In this document: positions 17,785-26,111 of the stretch, one piece after another
Numbering within the stretch: position 1 is the first letter of the stretch
How the letters are laid out: the number at the start of each line of letters is the position of its first letter
From: Streptomyces antibioticus
GTDB taxonomy: Bacteria; Actinomycetota; Actinomycetes; Streptomycetales; Streptomycetaceae
Length of the DNA stretch: 64,000 nucleotides
Assembly (NCBI RefSeq): GCF_001514065.1
Contig: NZ_KQ948432.1
Span: forward strand, 203,632-267,631
Direction: 5' to 3'
Made by a program: the position numbers and the translations under genes
Notes under the pieces: generated by a model
Told to the model about the DNA's origin: nothing
The model's input: the letters and a program-made list of their open reading frames with translations, nothing else
Databases searched by the model: none

Positions 17785-18363
17785 CTACAGGTGCGGCAGG
17801 ATCGCCGGCATCAGGTCCTGGAAGGTACGGCCGTTGGCCGGGGTGCCGAGCGCCGTCATCGTCCAGCCGGCGCCGGTGCGGTGCACCTTCGCCATGATCT
17901 GGGCCGTGTAGGCGCCGCCGCCCGCGAGCGTGTAGCGGGCCAGCTCCTGGCCGTTGGTCTCGTCGACCAGACGGCAGAACGCGTTCTGCACTTCCTGGAA
18001 GGTCTGGCCCGTGAAGGAGTTCACGGTGAAGACGATCTGGTCGATGTGGACCGGGACGCGCGCGAGGTCGACGAGGATCGCCTCGTCGTCGCCGCCCTGG
18101 CCGACACCGCCGACCAGGTTGTCGCCGGTGTGACGCACCGAGCCGTCGTCGCTCACCAGGTGGCGGAAGAAGACGACGTCGACCGGCTGCTTGTCCGCGA
18201 ACAGCACGGCGGAGGCGTCCAGGTCGATCTCGCGGGTGCGCGAACCGAACAGGCCGCGACGGGGGGCCGCCTGCCAGCCGAGACCCATGCGCACCGCGGT
18301 CAGGCTGCCGCCGTCGTTCTTCTGCAGACTGATGGCCTGACCCTTGGTCATGTTGACGGTCAC
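17785..18363 (-). CDS. terD: TerD-family stress protein
   Basis: A 192-aa single-domain TerD/TerE-type protein, the normal length. It has KGQAISLQKNDGG at the start and the Ca2+-binding pattern HTGDNLVGGVGQGGDDEAILVDL in the middle, followed by VPVHIDQIVFTVNSF and the C-terminal GWTMTALG. These proteins bind Ca2+ and act in tellurite, oxidative and envelope-stress responses as part of membrane-associated Ter complexes. The minus-strand promoter at 18421-18443 has a near-perfect DNA-damage (PafBC) motif, giving a leader of about 55 nt. uvrB lies immediately upstream. Confidence 0.93.
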   Translation of the reverse strand: MTVNMTKGQAISLQKNDGGSLTAVRMGLGWQAAPRRGLFGSRTREIDLDASAVLFADKQPVDVVFFRHLVSDDGSVRHTGDNLVGGVGQGGDDEAILVDLARVPVHIDQIVFTVNSFTGQTFQEVQNAFCRLVDETNGQELARYTLAGGGAYTAQIMAKVHRTGAGWTMTALGTPANGRTFQDLMPAILPHL

Positions 18364-18420
18364 GCGCTGATTCCCCTCTCGAACTGTCCCCTGTTGCCGC
18401 GGAGTCCGCGGTTGACCAGA

Positions 18421-18443
18421 ACCCTACGCAGGAGCACTGACAG
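18421..18443 (-). promoter_or_regulatory. RecA-independent DNA-damage-type promoter of terD
   Basis: On the minus strand CTGTCAGTG (18443-18435), an 8-nt spacer and TAGGGT (18426-18421). This fits tTGTCRgtg-N8-TAnnnT except for the first, weakly conserved base. The terD start is 58 nt downstream of the -10. Confidence 0.65.
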
Positions 18444-18515
18444 TGCCGCTACCCGGGGCCGTACTTTGTGTCGGTCTTGCAACACTGCGCGTACAACAGG
18501 GGCGTCGCGTGTCCG

Positions 18516-20651
18516 TCAGGCGATGCCCGCCTCCCGCATCTGGCGCAGTTCCTTCTTCATCTCGGAGACCTCGTCGCGCAGCCGGGCCGCGACCTCGAAC
18601 TGGAGGTCCGCGGCGGCGGCGCGCATCCGCGCGGTCATCTCCTCGATCTGCTCGGCCAGCTCGGCCGCGGGCCGGTCGGTCGGCACGGTCTCCTTGGATT
18701 TGCCCTTCGCCGCCTTGCCGCCCGCCGCCTTGCCTCCGAGGGAGGGCACGGGGGCCTTGGCGCCCTTGCCGTCCTTCTGCTTGCGGTAGCCGGAACCGAG
18801 CAGCTGCTCGGTGTCGACGTCCTCACGGGCGATCTGGGCCACGATGTCGTTGATCTTCTTGCGGAGCGGCTGGGGGTCGATCCCGCGCTCGGTGTTGTAC
18901 GCGACCTGCTTCTCCCGGCGTCGGTTGGTCTCGTCGATGGCCTTCTCCATCGCCGGGGTGATCTTGTCGGCGTACATGTGGACCTGGCCGGAGACGTTGC
19001 GCGCCGCGCGGCCGATGGTCTGGATCAGTGAGGTGCCGGAGCGCAGGAAGCCCTCCTTGTCGGCGTCGAGGATGGCCACCAGGGACACCTCGGGCAGGTC
19101 CAGGCCCTCGCGGAGGAGGTTGATGCCGACCAGGACGTCGAACTCACCGGAGCGCAGTTCGCGCAGCAGCTCGATACGGCGCAGGGTGTCGACGTCGCTG
19201 TGGAGGTAGCGGACCTGGATGCCGAGTTCCAGGAAGTAGTCCGTGAGGTCCTCGGCCATCTTCTTGGTAAGCGTGGTGACCAGGACGCGCTCGTCCTTCT
19301 CGGTGCGGGTGCGGATCTCGTGCACCAGGTCGTCGATCTGGCCTTCGGTGGGCTTGACCACGACCTCGGGGTCGACCAGGCCGGTCGGGCGGATGATCTG
19401 CTCGACGACGCCGTCCGCCCGGGAGAGCTCGTACTTGCCCGGAGTGGCCGACAGGTAGACGGCCTGCCCGATGCGCTCCTGGAACTCCTCCCACTTCAGT
19501 GGGCGGTTGTCCAGCGCGGACGGGAGCCGGAAGCCGTGGTCGACAAGGGTGCGCTTGCGGGAGGCGTCGCCCTCGTACATGGCACCGATCTGCGGGACCG
19601 TGACATGCGACTCGTCGATGACCAGCAGGAAGTCGTCCGGGAAGTAGTCCAGCAGGGTGTTGGGCGGGGAGCCCGGCTGGCGGCCGTCGAAGTGCATCGA
19701 GTAGTTCTCGACGCCGGAGCAGGAGCCGATCTGGCGGAGCATCTCCAGGTCGTACGTGGTGCGCATGCGCAGCCGCTGGGCCTCGAGGAGCTTGCCCTGC
19801 TTCTCCAGCTCGGCGAGGCGCTCCCCCAGCTCCTTCTCGATGTCGTTGACGGCCCGCTCCATGCGCTCGGGACCGGCGACGTAGTGGGAGGCCGGGAAGA
19901 CGTACAGCTGCTGGTCGTCGCTGATGATCTCGCCGGTCAGCGGGTGGAGCGTGGACAGCGCCTCGATCTCGTCGCCGAACATCTCGATGCGGACGGCGAG
20001 CTCCTCGTAGACCGGGAAGATCTCGATGGTGTCGCCGCGGACCCGGAAGGTGCCCCGGGTGAAGGCCAGGTCGTTGCGCGTGTACTGGATGTCCACGAAG
20101 CGGCGCAGCAGCTCGTCGCGGTCGAGTTCGTCGCCGACCCTGAGCGGGACCATCCGGTCCACGTACTCCTGGGGGGTACCGAGGCCGTAGATGCAGGAGA
20201 CCGAGGCGACCACAACGACGTCACGGCGGGTGAGCAGCGAGTTGGTCGCGGAGTGGCGCAGGCGCTCGACCTCCTCGTTGATCGAGGAGTCCTTCTCGAT
20301 GTAGGTGTCCGACTGCGGGACGTAGGCCTCGGGCTGGTAGTAGTCGTAGTACGAGACGAAGTACTCGACGGCGTTGTTGGGCAGGAGCTCCCGGAACTCG
20401 TTCGCCAGCTGGGCGGCGAGGGTCTTGTTCGGGGCCATCACCAGGGTGGGCCGCTGGAGCTTCTCGATCATCCACGCGGTGGTGGCGGACTTGCCGGTGC
20501 CGGTCGCGCCGAGGAGGACGACGTCCTTCTCACCGGCCTCGACGCGCTTGGCCAGCTCGGCGATGGCCGCCGGCTGGTCACCGCTGGGCTGGTAGGGGCT
20601 GACGACCTCGAAGGGCGCCACCGTGCGTTCGATGTGGGAAACGGGCCGCAT
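18516..20651 (-). CDS. uvrB: Excinuclease ABC subunit B
   Basis: UvrB, the helicase-like damage-verification subunit of nucleotide excision repair. 711 aa. Walker A GATGTGKS near residue 50; the beta-hairpin region includes [15 protein letters not shown]; helicase motifs follow ([41 protein letters not shown]). The C-terminal UVR motif ([27 protein letters not shown] in part) binds UvrC. A Gly/Lys/Ala-rich linker ([16 protein letters not shown]) sits before the UVR motif. The -10 TACGGT of a PafBC-type promoter ends 6 nt before the ATG, so the mRNA is probably leaderless. Confidence 0.98.
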   Translation of the reverse strand: MRPVSHIERTVAPFEVVSPYQPSGDQPAAIAELAKRVEAGEKDVVLLGATGTGKSATTAWMIEKLQRPTLVMAPNKTLAAQLANEFRELLPNNAVEYFVSYYDYYQPEAYVPQSDTYIEKDSSINEEVERLRHSATNSLLTRRDVVVVASVSCIYGLGTPQEYVDRMVPLRVGDELDRDELLRRFVDIQYTRNDLAFTRGTFRVRGDTIEIFPVYEELAVRIEMFGDEIEALSTLHPLTGEIISDDQQLYVFPASHYVAGPERMERAVNDIEKELGERLAELEKQGKLLEAQRLRMRTTYDLEMLRQIGSCSGVENYSMHFDGRQPGSPPNTLLDYFPDDFLLVIDESHVTVPQIGAMYEGDASRKRTLVDHGFRLPSALDNRPLKWEEFQERIGQAVYLSATPGKYELSRADGVVEQIIRPTGLVDPEVVVKPTEGQIDDLVHEIRTRTEKDERVLVTTLTKKMAEDLTDYFLELGIQVRYLHSDVDTLRRIELLRELRSGEFDVLVGINLLREGLDLPEVSLVAILDADKEGFLRSGTSLIQTIGRAARNVSGQVHMYADKITPAMEKAIDETNRRREKQVAYNTERGIDPQPLRKKINDIVAQIAREDVDTEQLLGSGYRKQKDGKGAKAPVPSLGGKAAGGKAAKGKSKETVPTDRPAAELAEQIEEMTARMRAAAADLQFEVAARLRDEVSEMKKELRQMREAGIA

Positions 20652-20657
20652 GCAACC

Positions 20658-20680
20658 ACCGTACGACCCCCCACTGACAA
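20658..20680 (-). promoter_or_regulatory. RecA-independent DNA-damage (PafBC-type) promoter of uvrB
   Basis: On the minus strand TTGTCAGTG (20680-20672), an 8-nt spacer and TACGGT (20663-20658). It is an exact match to tTGTCRgtg-N8-TAnnnT. The -10 ends 6 nt before the uvrB ATG at 20651, implying a leaderless transcript. Confidence 0.85.
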
Positions 20681-20690
20681 CGCGGTCCGA

Positions 20691-21560
20691 TCAGCGGTTC
20701 TGCGGGGTGCGGGAGCTTCGGTGGCCGACGCCGCGGCGGGTGCGCATCGTCGGGCGGCGGGCGGTGTGTGCGGCCTCGGCGTGAGCCGGGATACCTGGCT
20801 TGTTCTCGACGGGGGACCAGTCGGGTTTGCCCATGACCATCAGCGGGTCGAACATCACGACGACGCCGGCGATCAGCAGGAAGGCGAGCGGGCCGACCAT
20901 CATGGGCGCCAGCAGTTCCGCGGGTGAGTCGCCCGAGGACGGGGCGGCGGAGCTGCCGTGCAGATGAACGCTGAGGGCGGCCATGCCCGTGTAGTGCATG
21001 CCGCTGACGGCGAGCCCCATGACGAGGCTCGCGCCCACGCTCCACATCAGCCCCCTGACCTGGCCGGCCGCCCACAGCGCGGCCGTGGCAGCGCCCATGG
21101 CTATGACGACGGAGGCGGTGACGGTGAGCGTGTTGTACTCCAGGTTCCCGTTGAGCCGCATGCCGGCCATGCCCAGGTAGTGCATGGAGGCGACGCCGAG
21201 CCCGGTGATGGTGCCCCCGGTGAACAGGGCCGTTCCCCTCGCGCCCTTGTAGCCGACGATGAAGACCCCGACGCCCACCATGACGATCGCGACGCCGAGG
21301 CTCGCGAACGTCGTCGGCTTGTCGTAGTGGATCGGGGCGCCCTTGACGGTGAACCCCATCATGGCGACGAAATGCATGGTCCATATGCCGGAGCCGATCG
21401 CGGCGGCGCCGAGGGCCAGCCAGCCCGGGCGCCAGGAGTTCGACACCAGCATGGATCTGGTGGTGCAGCGCAGGCCGAGGGCGCCTCCCAGGCAAGCCAT
21501 GAGGTAGGCCACCAGCGGTGTGACGAGTCCGTAACTGAATCCGTCGACCGTGCCTTGCAT
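20691..21560 (-). CDS. MHYT-domain membrane sensor protein
   Basis: A 289-aa integral membrane protein with about seven helices. Three MHYT-type motifs lie at the outer faces of helices: MHFVAMMGF, MHYLGMAGM and MHYTGMAAL. This repeat is thought to bind copper or another metal and to sense a diatomic gas or redox signal. There is no attached GGDEF, EAL or kinase domain; the C-terminus is a basic tail with many Arg and Thr. The ATG at 21560 has GGAAGGG upstream. The signal and output partner are unknown. Confidence 0.9.
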   Translation of the reverse strand: MQGTVDGFSYGLVTPLVAYLMACLGGALGLRCTTRSMLVSNSWRPGWLALGAAAIGSGIWTMHFVAMMGFTVKGAPIHYDKPTTFASLGVAIVMVGVGVFIVGYKGARGTALFTGGTITGLGVASMHYLGMAGMRLNGNLEYNTLTVTASVVIAMGAATAALWAAGQVRGLMWSVGASLVMGLAVSGMHYTGMAALSVHLHGSSAAPSSGDSPAELLAPMMVGPLAFLLIAGVVVMFDPLMVMGKPDWSPVENKPGIPAHAEAAHTARRPTMRTRRGVGHRSSRTPQNR

Positions 21561-21743
21561 GCGCGGCTACCCTTCCGCCTTCTTGCGTCCCGGAATGTGC
21601 TGAAAAGCGCCCCTTCCCAGGACCGCTGGAGCGGTCAGGGTTGAGGCGAAGAGTATGACCCCCACCGGAATGGTCGAACGATTTTCCGGCAAAGAAACAC
21701 GCCCTTGCCACGCCGTTGCCGCAGTTGTGCGGCGCCCGTGAGC

Positions 21744-21759
21744 GGAGTTGGGCAACTCC
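21744..21759. promoter_or_regulatory. 16-bp inverted repeat in the divergent MHYT/GDPD region
   Basis: GGAGTTGGGCAACTCC has 7-bp perfect arms around GG. It lies between the divergent MHYT and glycerophosphodiesterase genes (290 bp gap) and is a candidate operator. No coding sequence is supported in the gap. Confidence 0.35.
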
Positions 21760-21850
21760 ATTCAATCTGTGGCCATTCTGTACTCCGCTGCTGTTGACCC
21801 TCTGCTGTCACAGTGGAGCTGTCCGTGCACGCTCGACGCAAGGAGTACGC

Positions 21851-22726
21851 ATGCACGCGCGCGCTGTTGCCGCCACGACCACCGCGCTTCTGGGGACCGC
21901 CGCCCTCCTGCTGCCTTCCTCCGACGTCCGGGCCGCCGAGGACGGCGAACCGCCCACGGTCATCGCCCACCGGGGCGCCTCCGCCTACGCTCCGGAGAAC
22001 ACCCTGGCCGCCGTCGACGCGGCGGCCGGGCTGGGCATCCACTGGGTCGAGAACGACGTCCAGCGCACCAAAGACGGCGAGCTGGTCGTCATCCACGACG
22101 ACAGTCTCCAGCGCACCACCGACGTCGAGGAGGTGTTCCCCGGCCGGGCGCCCTGGAAGGTGAAGGACTTCACCGCCGCCGAGATCGCGCGCCTCGACGC
22201 GGGCAGCTGGTTCGGCGCCGCCTACGCGGGCGCGCGCGTGCCGACCCTGAAGCAGTACATGCGGCGGGTCGAGCGCAACCACCAGAACCTGCTCCTGGAG
22301 ATCAAGAACCCCGCCCTCTACCCGGGCATCGAGCAGCAGACCCTGAAGGTCCTCTCCAACGAGGGCTGGCTCGACCAGGCGCACCTCGCGAGCCGGCTGA
22401 TCGTGCAGAGCTTCAGCGTGGACAGCGTGCGCACCGTCCACGCCCTGAAGCCCGGCGTGCAGACCGCCATCCTCGGCACGCCGTCCGTCGCGAACCTGTC
22501 GACGTACGCGACGTTCACCGACCAGATCAACCCGTCGTACAGCACCATCTCCCCCGGGTACGTCGCCACGGTCCACGCCTTCGACGGGGCGCACGACAAA
22601 CCGCTGAAGGTCTTCGCCTGGACCGTCAACGACGCGGACACGGCCCGCCGGGTCGCCGGGTACGGCGTCGACGGCATCATCAGCAACAAGCCGGACGTGG
22701 TGCGGGACGCGACCGGCGGGTCCTGA
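21851..22726 (+). CDS. Secreted glycerophosphodiester phosphodiesterase
   Basis: A 291-aa GDPD-family enzyme that hydrolyses glycerophosphodiesters to glycerol-3-phosphate and an alcohol. Residues 1-28 form a Sec signal peptide ending in VRAAED. The active-site motifs are IAHRGASAYAPENT and ENDVQRTKDGELVVIHDD with the catalytic His residues, LLLEIKNP and VFAWTVNDAD. AAGGAG lies about 6 nt before the ATG. It may scavenge phosphate from phospholipid or teichoic acid breakdown outside the cell. Confidence 0.93.
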   Translation: MHARAVAATTTALLGTAALLLPSSDVRAAEDGEPPTVIAHRGASAYAPENTLAAVDAAAGLGIHWVENDVQRTKDGELVVIHDDSLQRTTDVEEVFPGRAPWKVKDFTAAEIARLDAGSWFGAAYAGARVPTLKQYMRRVERNHQNLLLEIKNPALYPGIEQQTLKVLSNEGWLDQAHLASRLIVQSFSVDSVRTVHALKPGVQTAILGTPSVANLSTYATFTDQINPSYSTISPGYVATVHAFDGAHDKPLKVFAWTVNDADTARRVAGYGVDGIISNKPDVVRDATGGS

Positions 22727-22731
22727 GACGC

Positions 22732-22794
22732 AGCGGACCGGGCAGGCCCCGCGCCGCCCGGCACCGGGTGGGCCCCGAGGCCCGCGGGTCCGCT
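22732..22794 (+). terminator. possible terminator after the GDPD gene
   Basis: AGCGGACC at 22732-22739 is the exact complement of 22787-22794, enclosing a GC-rich segment that can fold further. It follows the GDPD stop and precedes the ogt promoter. The long loop makes this weak. Confidence 0.4.
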
Positions 22795-22804
22795 CTGCGG
22801 GGCG

Positions 22805-22827
22805 TTGTCAGTGGTGGCCCGTACGGT
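22805..22827 (+). promoter_or_regulatory. RecA-independent DNA-damage (PafBC-type) promoter of ogt
   Basis: TTGTCAGTG (22805-22813), 8-nt spacer, TACGGT (22822-22827): an exact tTGTCRgtg-N8-TAnnnT match. The -10 ends 6 nt before the ATG at 22834, so the transcript is probably leaderless. Confidence 0.85.
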
Positions 22828-22833
22828 GGGCGC

Positions 22834-23388
22834 ATGGACAGCCATGGGCAGAACGAGCAGCAGGTCGTATGGGCCGTCGTCGGGACCGACATCGGCCCCC
22901 TGCTGCTGGCCGCGACCCGCGAGGGCCTCGTCAACGTCGTGTTCCACGCCACCGACCCGGTGCGCGACAAGGCGCTCGACCGGCTCGCCTCCCGTCTGGG
23001 CAGCGAGCCCGTCGAGGCGCCCGGCTCCCCGCTGCTGGCCGAGCCGATACGCCAGGTCGAGGCGTACTTCGCGGGTCGTCGGCGCGACTTCGAGCTGCCC
23101 CTGGACTGGTCGCTGATCGCCGGCTTCAACCGGCAGGTGCTGCGCGAGCTGGCGGCCGGGGTTCCGTACGGCAGTGTCGTGGGGTACGGCGACCTGGCCG
23201 GCCGGGTCGGTCAGCCGGGCGCGGCGCAGGCGGTCGGGGTGGCGATGGGCTCCAACCCGTTGCCGGTCGTCGTGCCCTGCCACCGGGTCGTGGAGAGCGA
23301 CGGCGGGATCGGCGGGTTCGGGGGCGGCCTGGAGACCAAGCGGAAGCTGCTCGCCCTGGAGGGCGTGCTCCCCGAACCGCTGTTCTAG
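22834..23388 (+). CDS. ogt: Methylated-DNA--[protein]-cysteine S-methyltransferase
   Basis: A 184-aa O6-alkylguanine-DNA alkyltransferase, which removes methyl groups from O6-methylguanine in a suicidal transfer to its own cysteine. The active-site motif PVVVPCHRVVESDGGIGGF is near residues 143-161. The helix-turn-helix region FNRQVLRELAAGVPYGSVVGYGDLA precedes it. Length matches Ogt rather than the longer Ada. The start at 22834 fits a leaderless transcript from the damage promoter 6 nt upstream. Confidence 0.96.
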   Translation: MDSHGQNEQQVVWAVVGTDIGPLLLAATREGLVNVVFHATDPVRDKALDRLASRLGSEPVEAPGSPLLAEPIRQVEAYFAGRRRDFELPLDWSLIAGFNRQVLRELAAGVPYGSVVGYGDLAGRVGQPGAAQAVGVAMGSNPLPVVVPCHRVVESDGGIGGFGGGLETKRKLLALEGVLPEPLF

Positions 23389-23594
23389 GAGAGGACCGAC
23401 CGCGCCACCGGTTCACCACCGGACAGTGCCCGGTGAAGAGGTACCACCGGGGCCTGATGATGGCGACCTTCGACAGGACGCGAGCCGCAAGTACGTGCTC
23501 GACCCGCGCGGGGCGCTCAAGGACGTACAACCGGTCTGAGACCGACCTGTCACCCGAGGAGGGGCGCACGCGCGTGTGGGCCCCTCGCACGCGG

Positions 23595-23690
23595 TCAGTC
23601 GTAGTGCCGTACCCCGTAGAAGTCGGCCGACGCCACCGGGTCCCGCACCCAGAGGACGAGATGGTCGAGACGTGCAGAATTGCCCGTCAT
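23595..23690 (-). pseudogene. Truncated VOC/glyoxalase-family gene remnant
   Basis: On the minus strand an ATG at 23690 opens a 31-aa frame reading MTGNSARLDHLVLWVRDP, then VASADFYG and a stop at 23595. This is the first beta-alpha unit of a vicinal-oxygen-chelate (glyoxalase-like) protein; such proteins are normally about 120-150 aa. No continuation was found in any frame between 23389 and 23594. The 200-bp stretch between ogt and psuG therefore looks like a decayed gene. Confidence 0.6.
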
Positions 23691-23789
23691 GCACCCTTGG
23701 CGGGTGTCGTCTCCCACGGCTCGCAAGGGTTTGGCCGGGTGTGCCGCCCGCCAGAGATGAGGGAAGGACGATCGACAGGAGGCAGGCGC

Positions 23790-24704
23790 GTGGTACTGGT
23801 GGTTTCCGAAGAAGTGCGCGAGGCGATCGACGCGCGTCGACCCGTGGTGGCCCTGGAGTCCACGATCATCGCGCACGGGCTGCCGCGGCCGCGCAATCTC
23901 CAGGTGGCGCTGGAGCTGGAGGACGTCGTACGGCGCGAGGGCGCCGTTCCCGCGACGATCGCGGTGCTGGACGGACGGCCCCATGTCGGCCTGGACAAGC
24001 AGCAGTTGGAGCGGGTCGCGAACGAGGACGGCATCCGCAAGCTGGGCCATCGCGATCTGCCGCTCGCGGTGGCCGCCGGGGCCAGCGGGGCGACCACGGT
24101 GTCGGCGACCGCGCTGCTGGCGGCGCTGGCGGGCGTCCGGGTGTTCGCGACGGGCGGGCTCGGCGGGGTGCACCGGGAGTGGACGGTGACGCAGGACGAA
24201 TCGGCCGACCTGGGGCTGCTGGCGCGGACGCGGATCACGGTGGTGTGCGCGGGCGTGAAGTCGATCCTGGACGTACCGGCGACCCTGCAACGGCTGGAGA
24301 CGCTGGGTGTCGCGGTGGCCGGGTACGGCACGGACCGGTTCCCCGGCTTCTATCTGTCGGACTCGGGCCATCCGGTGGACTGGACGCTGGAGTCCCCGGA
24401 GCAGGTGGCGGCGGTAATGCGGGCTCAGGATGCCGTGGCCGGACCGGAGTCGGCGCTCATCGTCGCCAACCCCGTACCCGAGGCCGAGCAGTTGGATCCC
24501 GACCTGCACGCGCGCGTACTGGCCGACGCCCTGCACGCGTGCGAGGAACGGGGCATCACGGGCCAGGGCGTCACCCCGTTCCTTCTCGACTACCTGGTAC
24601 GCCACACCGACGGCGCCTCGCTGGAGGCCAACCTGGCGGCGGTACGGGGCAATGTGCGGTTGGCGGGGCGGATCGCGGCGGCCTGGGCTTGGGCCGGGGC
24701 GTAG
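23790..24704 (+). CDS. psuG: Pseudouridine-5'-phosphate glycosidase
   Basis: A 304-aa PsuG/IndA-family enzyme that reversibly cleaves pseudouridine 5'-phosphate to uracil and ribose 5-phosphate. Key segments are VVALESTIIAHGLPRP (with the conserved Glu), GVRVFATGGLGGVHR, VVCAGVKSILDVPATLQRLE (with the catalytic Lys) and ITGQGVTPFLLDYL. The GTG at 23790 lies 7 nt after an AGGAGG site; in-frame upstream codons lack such a site. The kinase gene starts 2 nt after the stop, giving a pseudouridine catabolism pair. Confidence 0.94.
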   Translation: MVLVVSEEVREAIDARRPVVALESTIIAHGLPRPRNLQVALELEDVVRREGAVPATIAVLDGRPHVGLDKQQLERVANEDGIRKLGHRDLPLAVAAGASGATTVSATALLAALAGVRVFATGGLGGVHREWTVTQDESADLGLLARTRITVVCAGVKSILDVPATLQRLETLGVAVAGYGTDRFPGFYLSDSGHPVDWTLESPEQVAAVMRAQDAVAGPESALIVANPVPEAEQLDPDLHARVLADALHACEERGITGQGVTPFLLDYLVRHTDGASLEANLAAVRGNVRLAGRIAAAWAWAGA

Positions 24705-24706
24705 GG

Positions 24707-25897
24707 GTGAGCGTGGGGAGGGCCGGGGGCGAGGCGGTGTCCGGGGGGTCGGGCGAGGAGGCGGGGGACGCAGGGGCATCTGCCGGTCCGCGCGAGAAGG
24801 CCGGGGACAAGGCGGCGTCCGCCGCATCACCCGCGAAGGCCGGGGACAAAGTGACGTCCGCCGCATCACCCGCGAAGGCCGGAGGCGAGGTGACGTCCGC
24901 CGGATCGCACAGGGCGGCCGGGGGCGGAGGAGTGTCCGTCGGCTCGGCCGCGAGAGGTGACGGCGAGGCAGAGGGTTCCGGATCGGCAGCCGGGGCGTTG
25001 CTGGTTGTCGGGGACGTCATCACCGACATCGTCGCCCGGCATCGGGGGCCGCTCGCGGCGCGTACGGACACCGTCGCGGCGATTCGGACGCTGCCCGGTG
25101 GGGCCGGTGCCAACGTGGCTTGCTGGGCGGCCCATTGGGGTGGCGGCGAGGTCCGGTTGCTCGGTCGGGTGGGCGCGGACGCGGTGGCCTGGCACGAGCG
25201 GGAGCTGACGGCGTGCGGGGTACGCCCTCGGCTCGTCGTCGACCCGGAGGCGCCGACCGGCACGGTGATCTGTCTCGTCGACACGAGCGCCGCCGCCGAG
25301 CGGACGTTGGTCACGGACAGCGGGGCGTCGCTGCGGCTCGCTCCGGACGACTGGTCGGACACGCTGCTCGACGGGGTGACCTGGCTGCACCTGTCGGGGT
25401 ATCTGCTGTTCTCCGCGGGGAGCCGGGCGTTCGTGGAGGTGGCTCTGGAGGCGGCACGCGCGCGTGGGGTGCCGGTGAGCCTGGATCCGGCGTCGGCGGG
25501 CTTCCTTGTGGAGCTGGGCGTCGACCGGTTCCTCGCGCTCGTGGAGGGGATCGACGTCCTCCTGCCCAGCCTCGACGAGGCCTGCCTGCTGACGGGGCTG
25601 CCCGACGCGGAGGACGCGGCGGCCAAGCTCAGCCGTCATGTTCCGCTGGTGGTCACCAAGCTGGGCGCGGACGGTGCGCTGGTGGCCCGCTCGGGCACCG
25701 TGCCCGCCCGCATCCCCGCGGTCCCGGCCACCCCCACGGACACGACCGGGGCCGGCGACGCCTTCACCGGTGCCTTCCTCGCCACCCTCCTCACGGGCAC
25801 CGATCCCGAGGACGCGGCGCGGGAAGGATGCCGGGCGGGGGCGAGGGCGGTCGAGACGACAGGAGGCCGGCCACCGGCGACGCACCGGCCCGCATAG
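24707..25897 (+). CDS. PfkB-family kinase, probable pseudouridine kinase, with repetitive N-terminus
   Basis: A 396-aa PfkB-fold kinase. The catalytic core starts near residue 97 (ALLVVGDVITDIV), with TLPGGAGANVACWAA, LDPASAGFL, LLPSLDEACLLTGL and the signature DTTGAGDAFTGAF. Next to psuG it most likely phosphorylates pseudouridine, although ribokinase-like specificity cannot be excluded. The first ~96 residues are low-complexity Gly/Ala/Ser/Lys sequence with a 13-aa repeat (KAGDKVTSAASPA), encoded by a 39-bp tandem repeat. The GTG at 24707 is 2 nt after psuG; a start near 24931 would skip the repeats. Confidence 0.85.
   Translation: MSVGRAGGEAVSGGSGEEAGDAGASAGPREKAGDKAASAASPAKAGDKVTSAASPAKAGGEVTSAGSHRAAGGGGVSVGSAARGDGEAEGSGSAAGALLVVGDVITDIVARHRGPLAARTDTVAAIRTLPGGAGANVACWAAHWGGGEVRLLGRVGADAVAWHERELTACGVRPRLVVDPEAPTGTVICLVDTSAAAERTLVTDSGASLRLAPDDWSDTLLDGVTWLHLSGYLLFSAGSRAFVEVALEAARARGVPVSLDPASAGFLVELGVDRFLALVEGIDVLLPSLDEACLLTGLPDAEDAAAKLSRHVPLVVTKLGADGALVARSGTVPARIPAVPATPTDTTGAGDAFTGAFLATLLTGTDPEDAAREGCRAGARAVETTGGRPPATHRPA
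24797..24913 (+). repeat. 39-bp tandem repeat, three copies, inside the kinase gene
   Basis: Units lie at 24797-24835, 24836-24874 and 24875-24913, the first two nearly identical and the third more diverged. The period is a multiple of three, so copy-number change would keep frame. It encodes KAGDKAASAASPA-type peptides. Confidence 0.85.
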
Positions 25898-26111
25898 CAC
25901 CGACGGAACGCCCCACCCGGCGGGCGGGGGTGACCCGCTCCCCGAGCGTGGGACACCCCCGGCTCGCTTCCGTCCGGGCCGCCACCCCAGCTCGCCTTCG
26001 TCCGGATCACCTCAGCCCGACTCCACCCGGGCCACCCCAGCCGCCCCGGCCCTCCTCAGCCCAACTCCCCTCCACCGACTCCCCCTCCGCCCGCCCCCTT
26101 CCAGCCACCCC

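Noticed and set aside
15685-18363. Both TerD genes as one operon
   Set aside because: A 19-bp hairpin separates them, so at most some read-through is expected.
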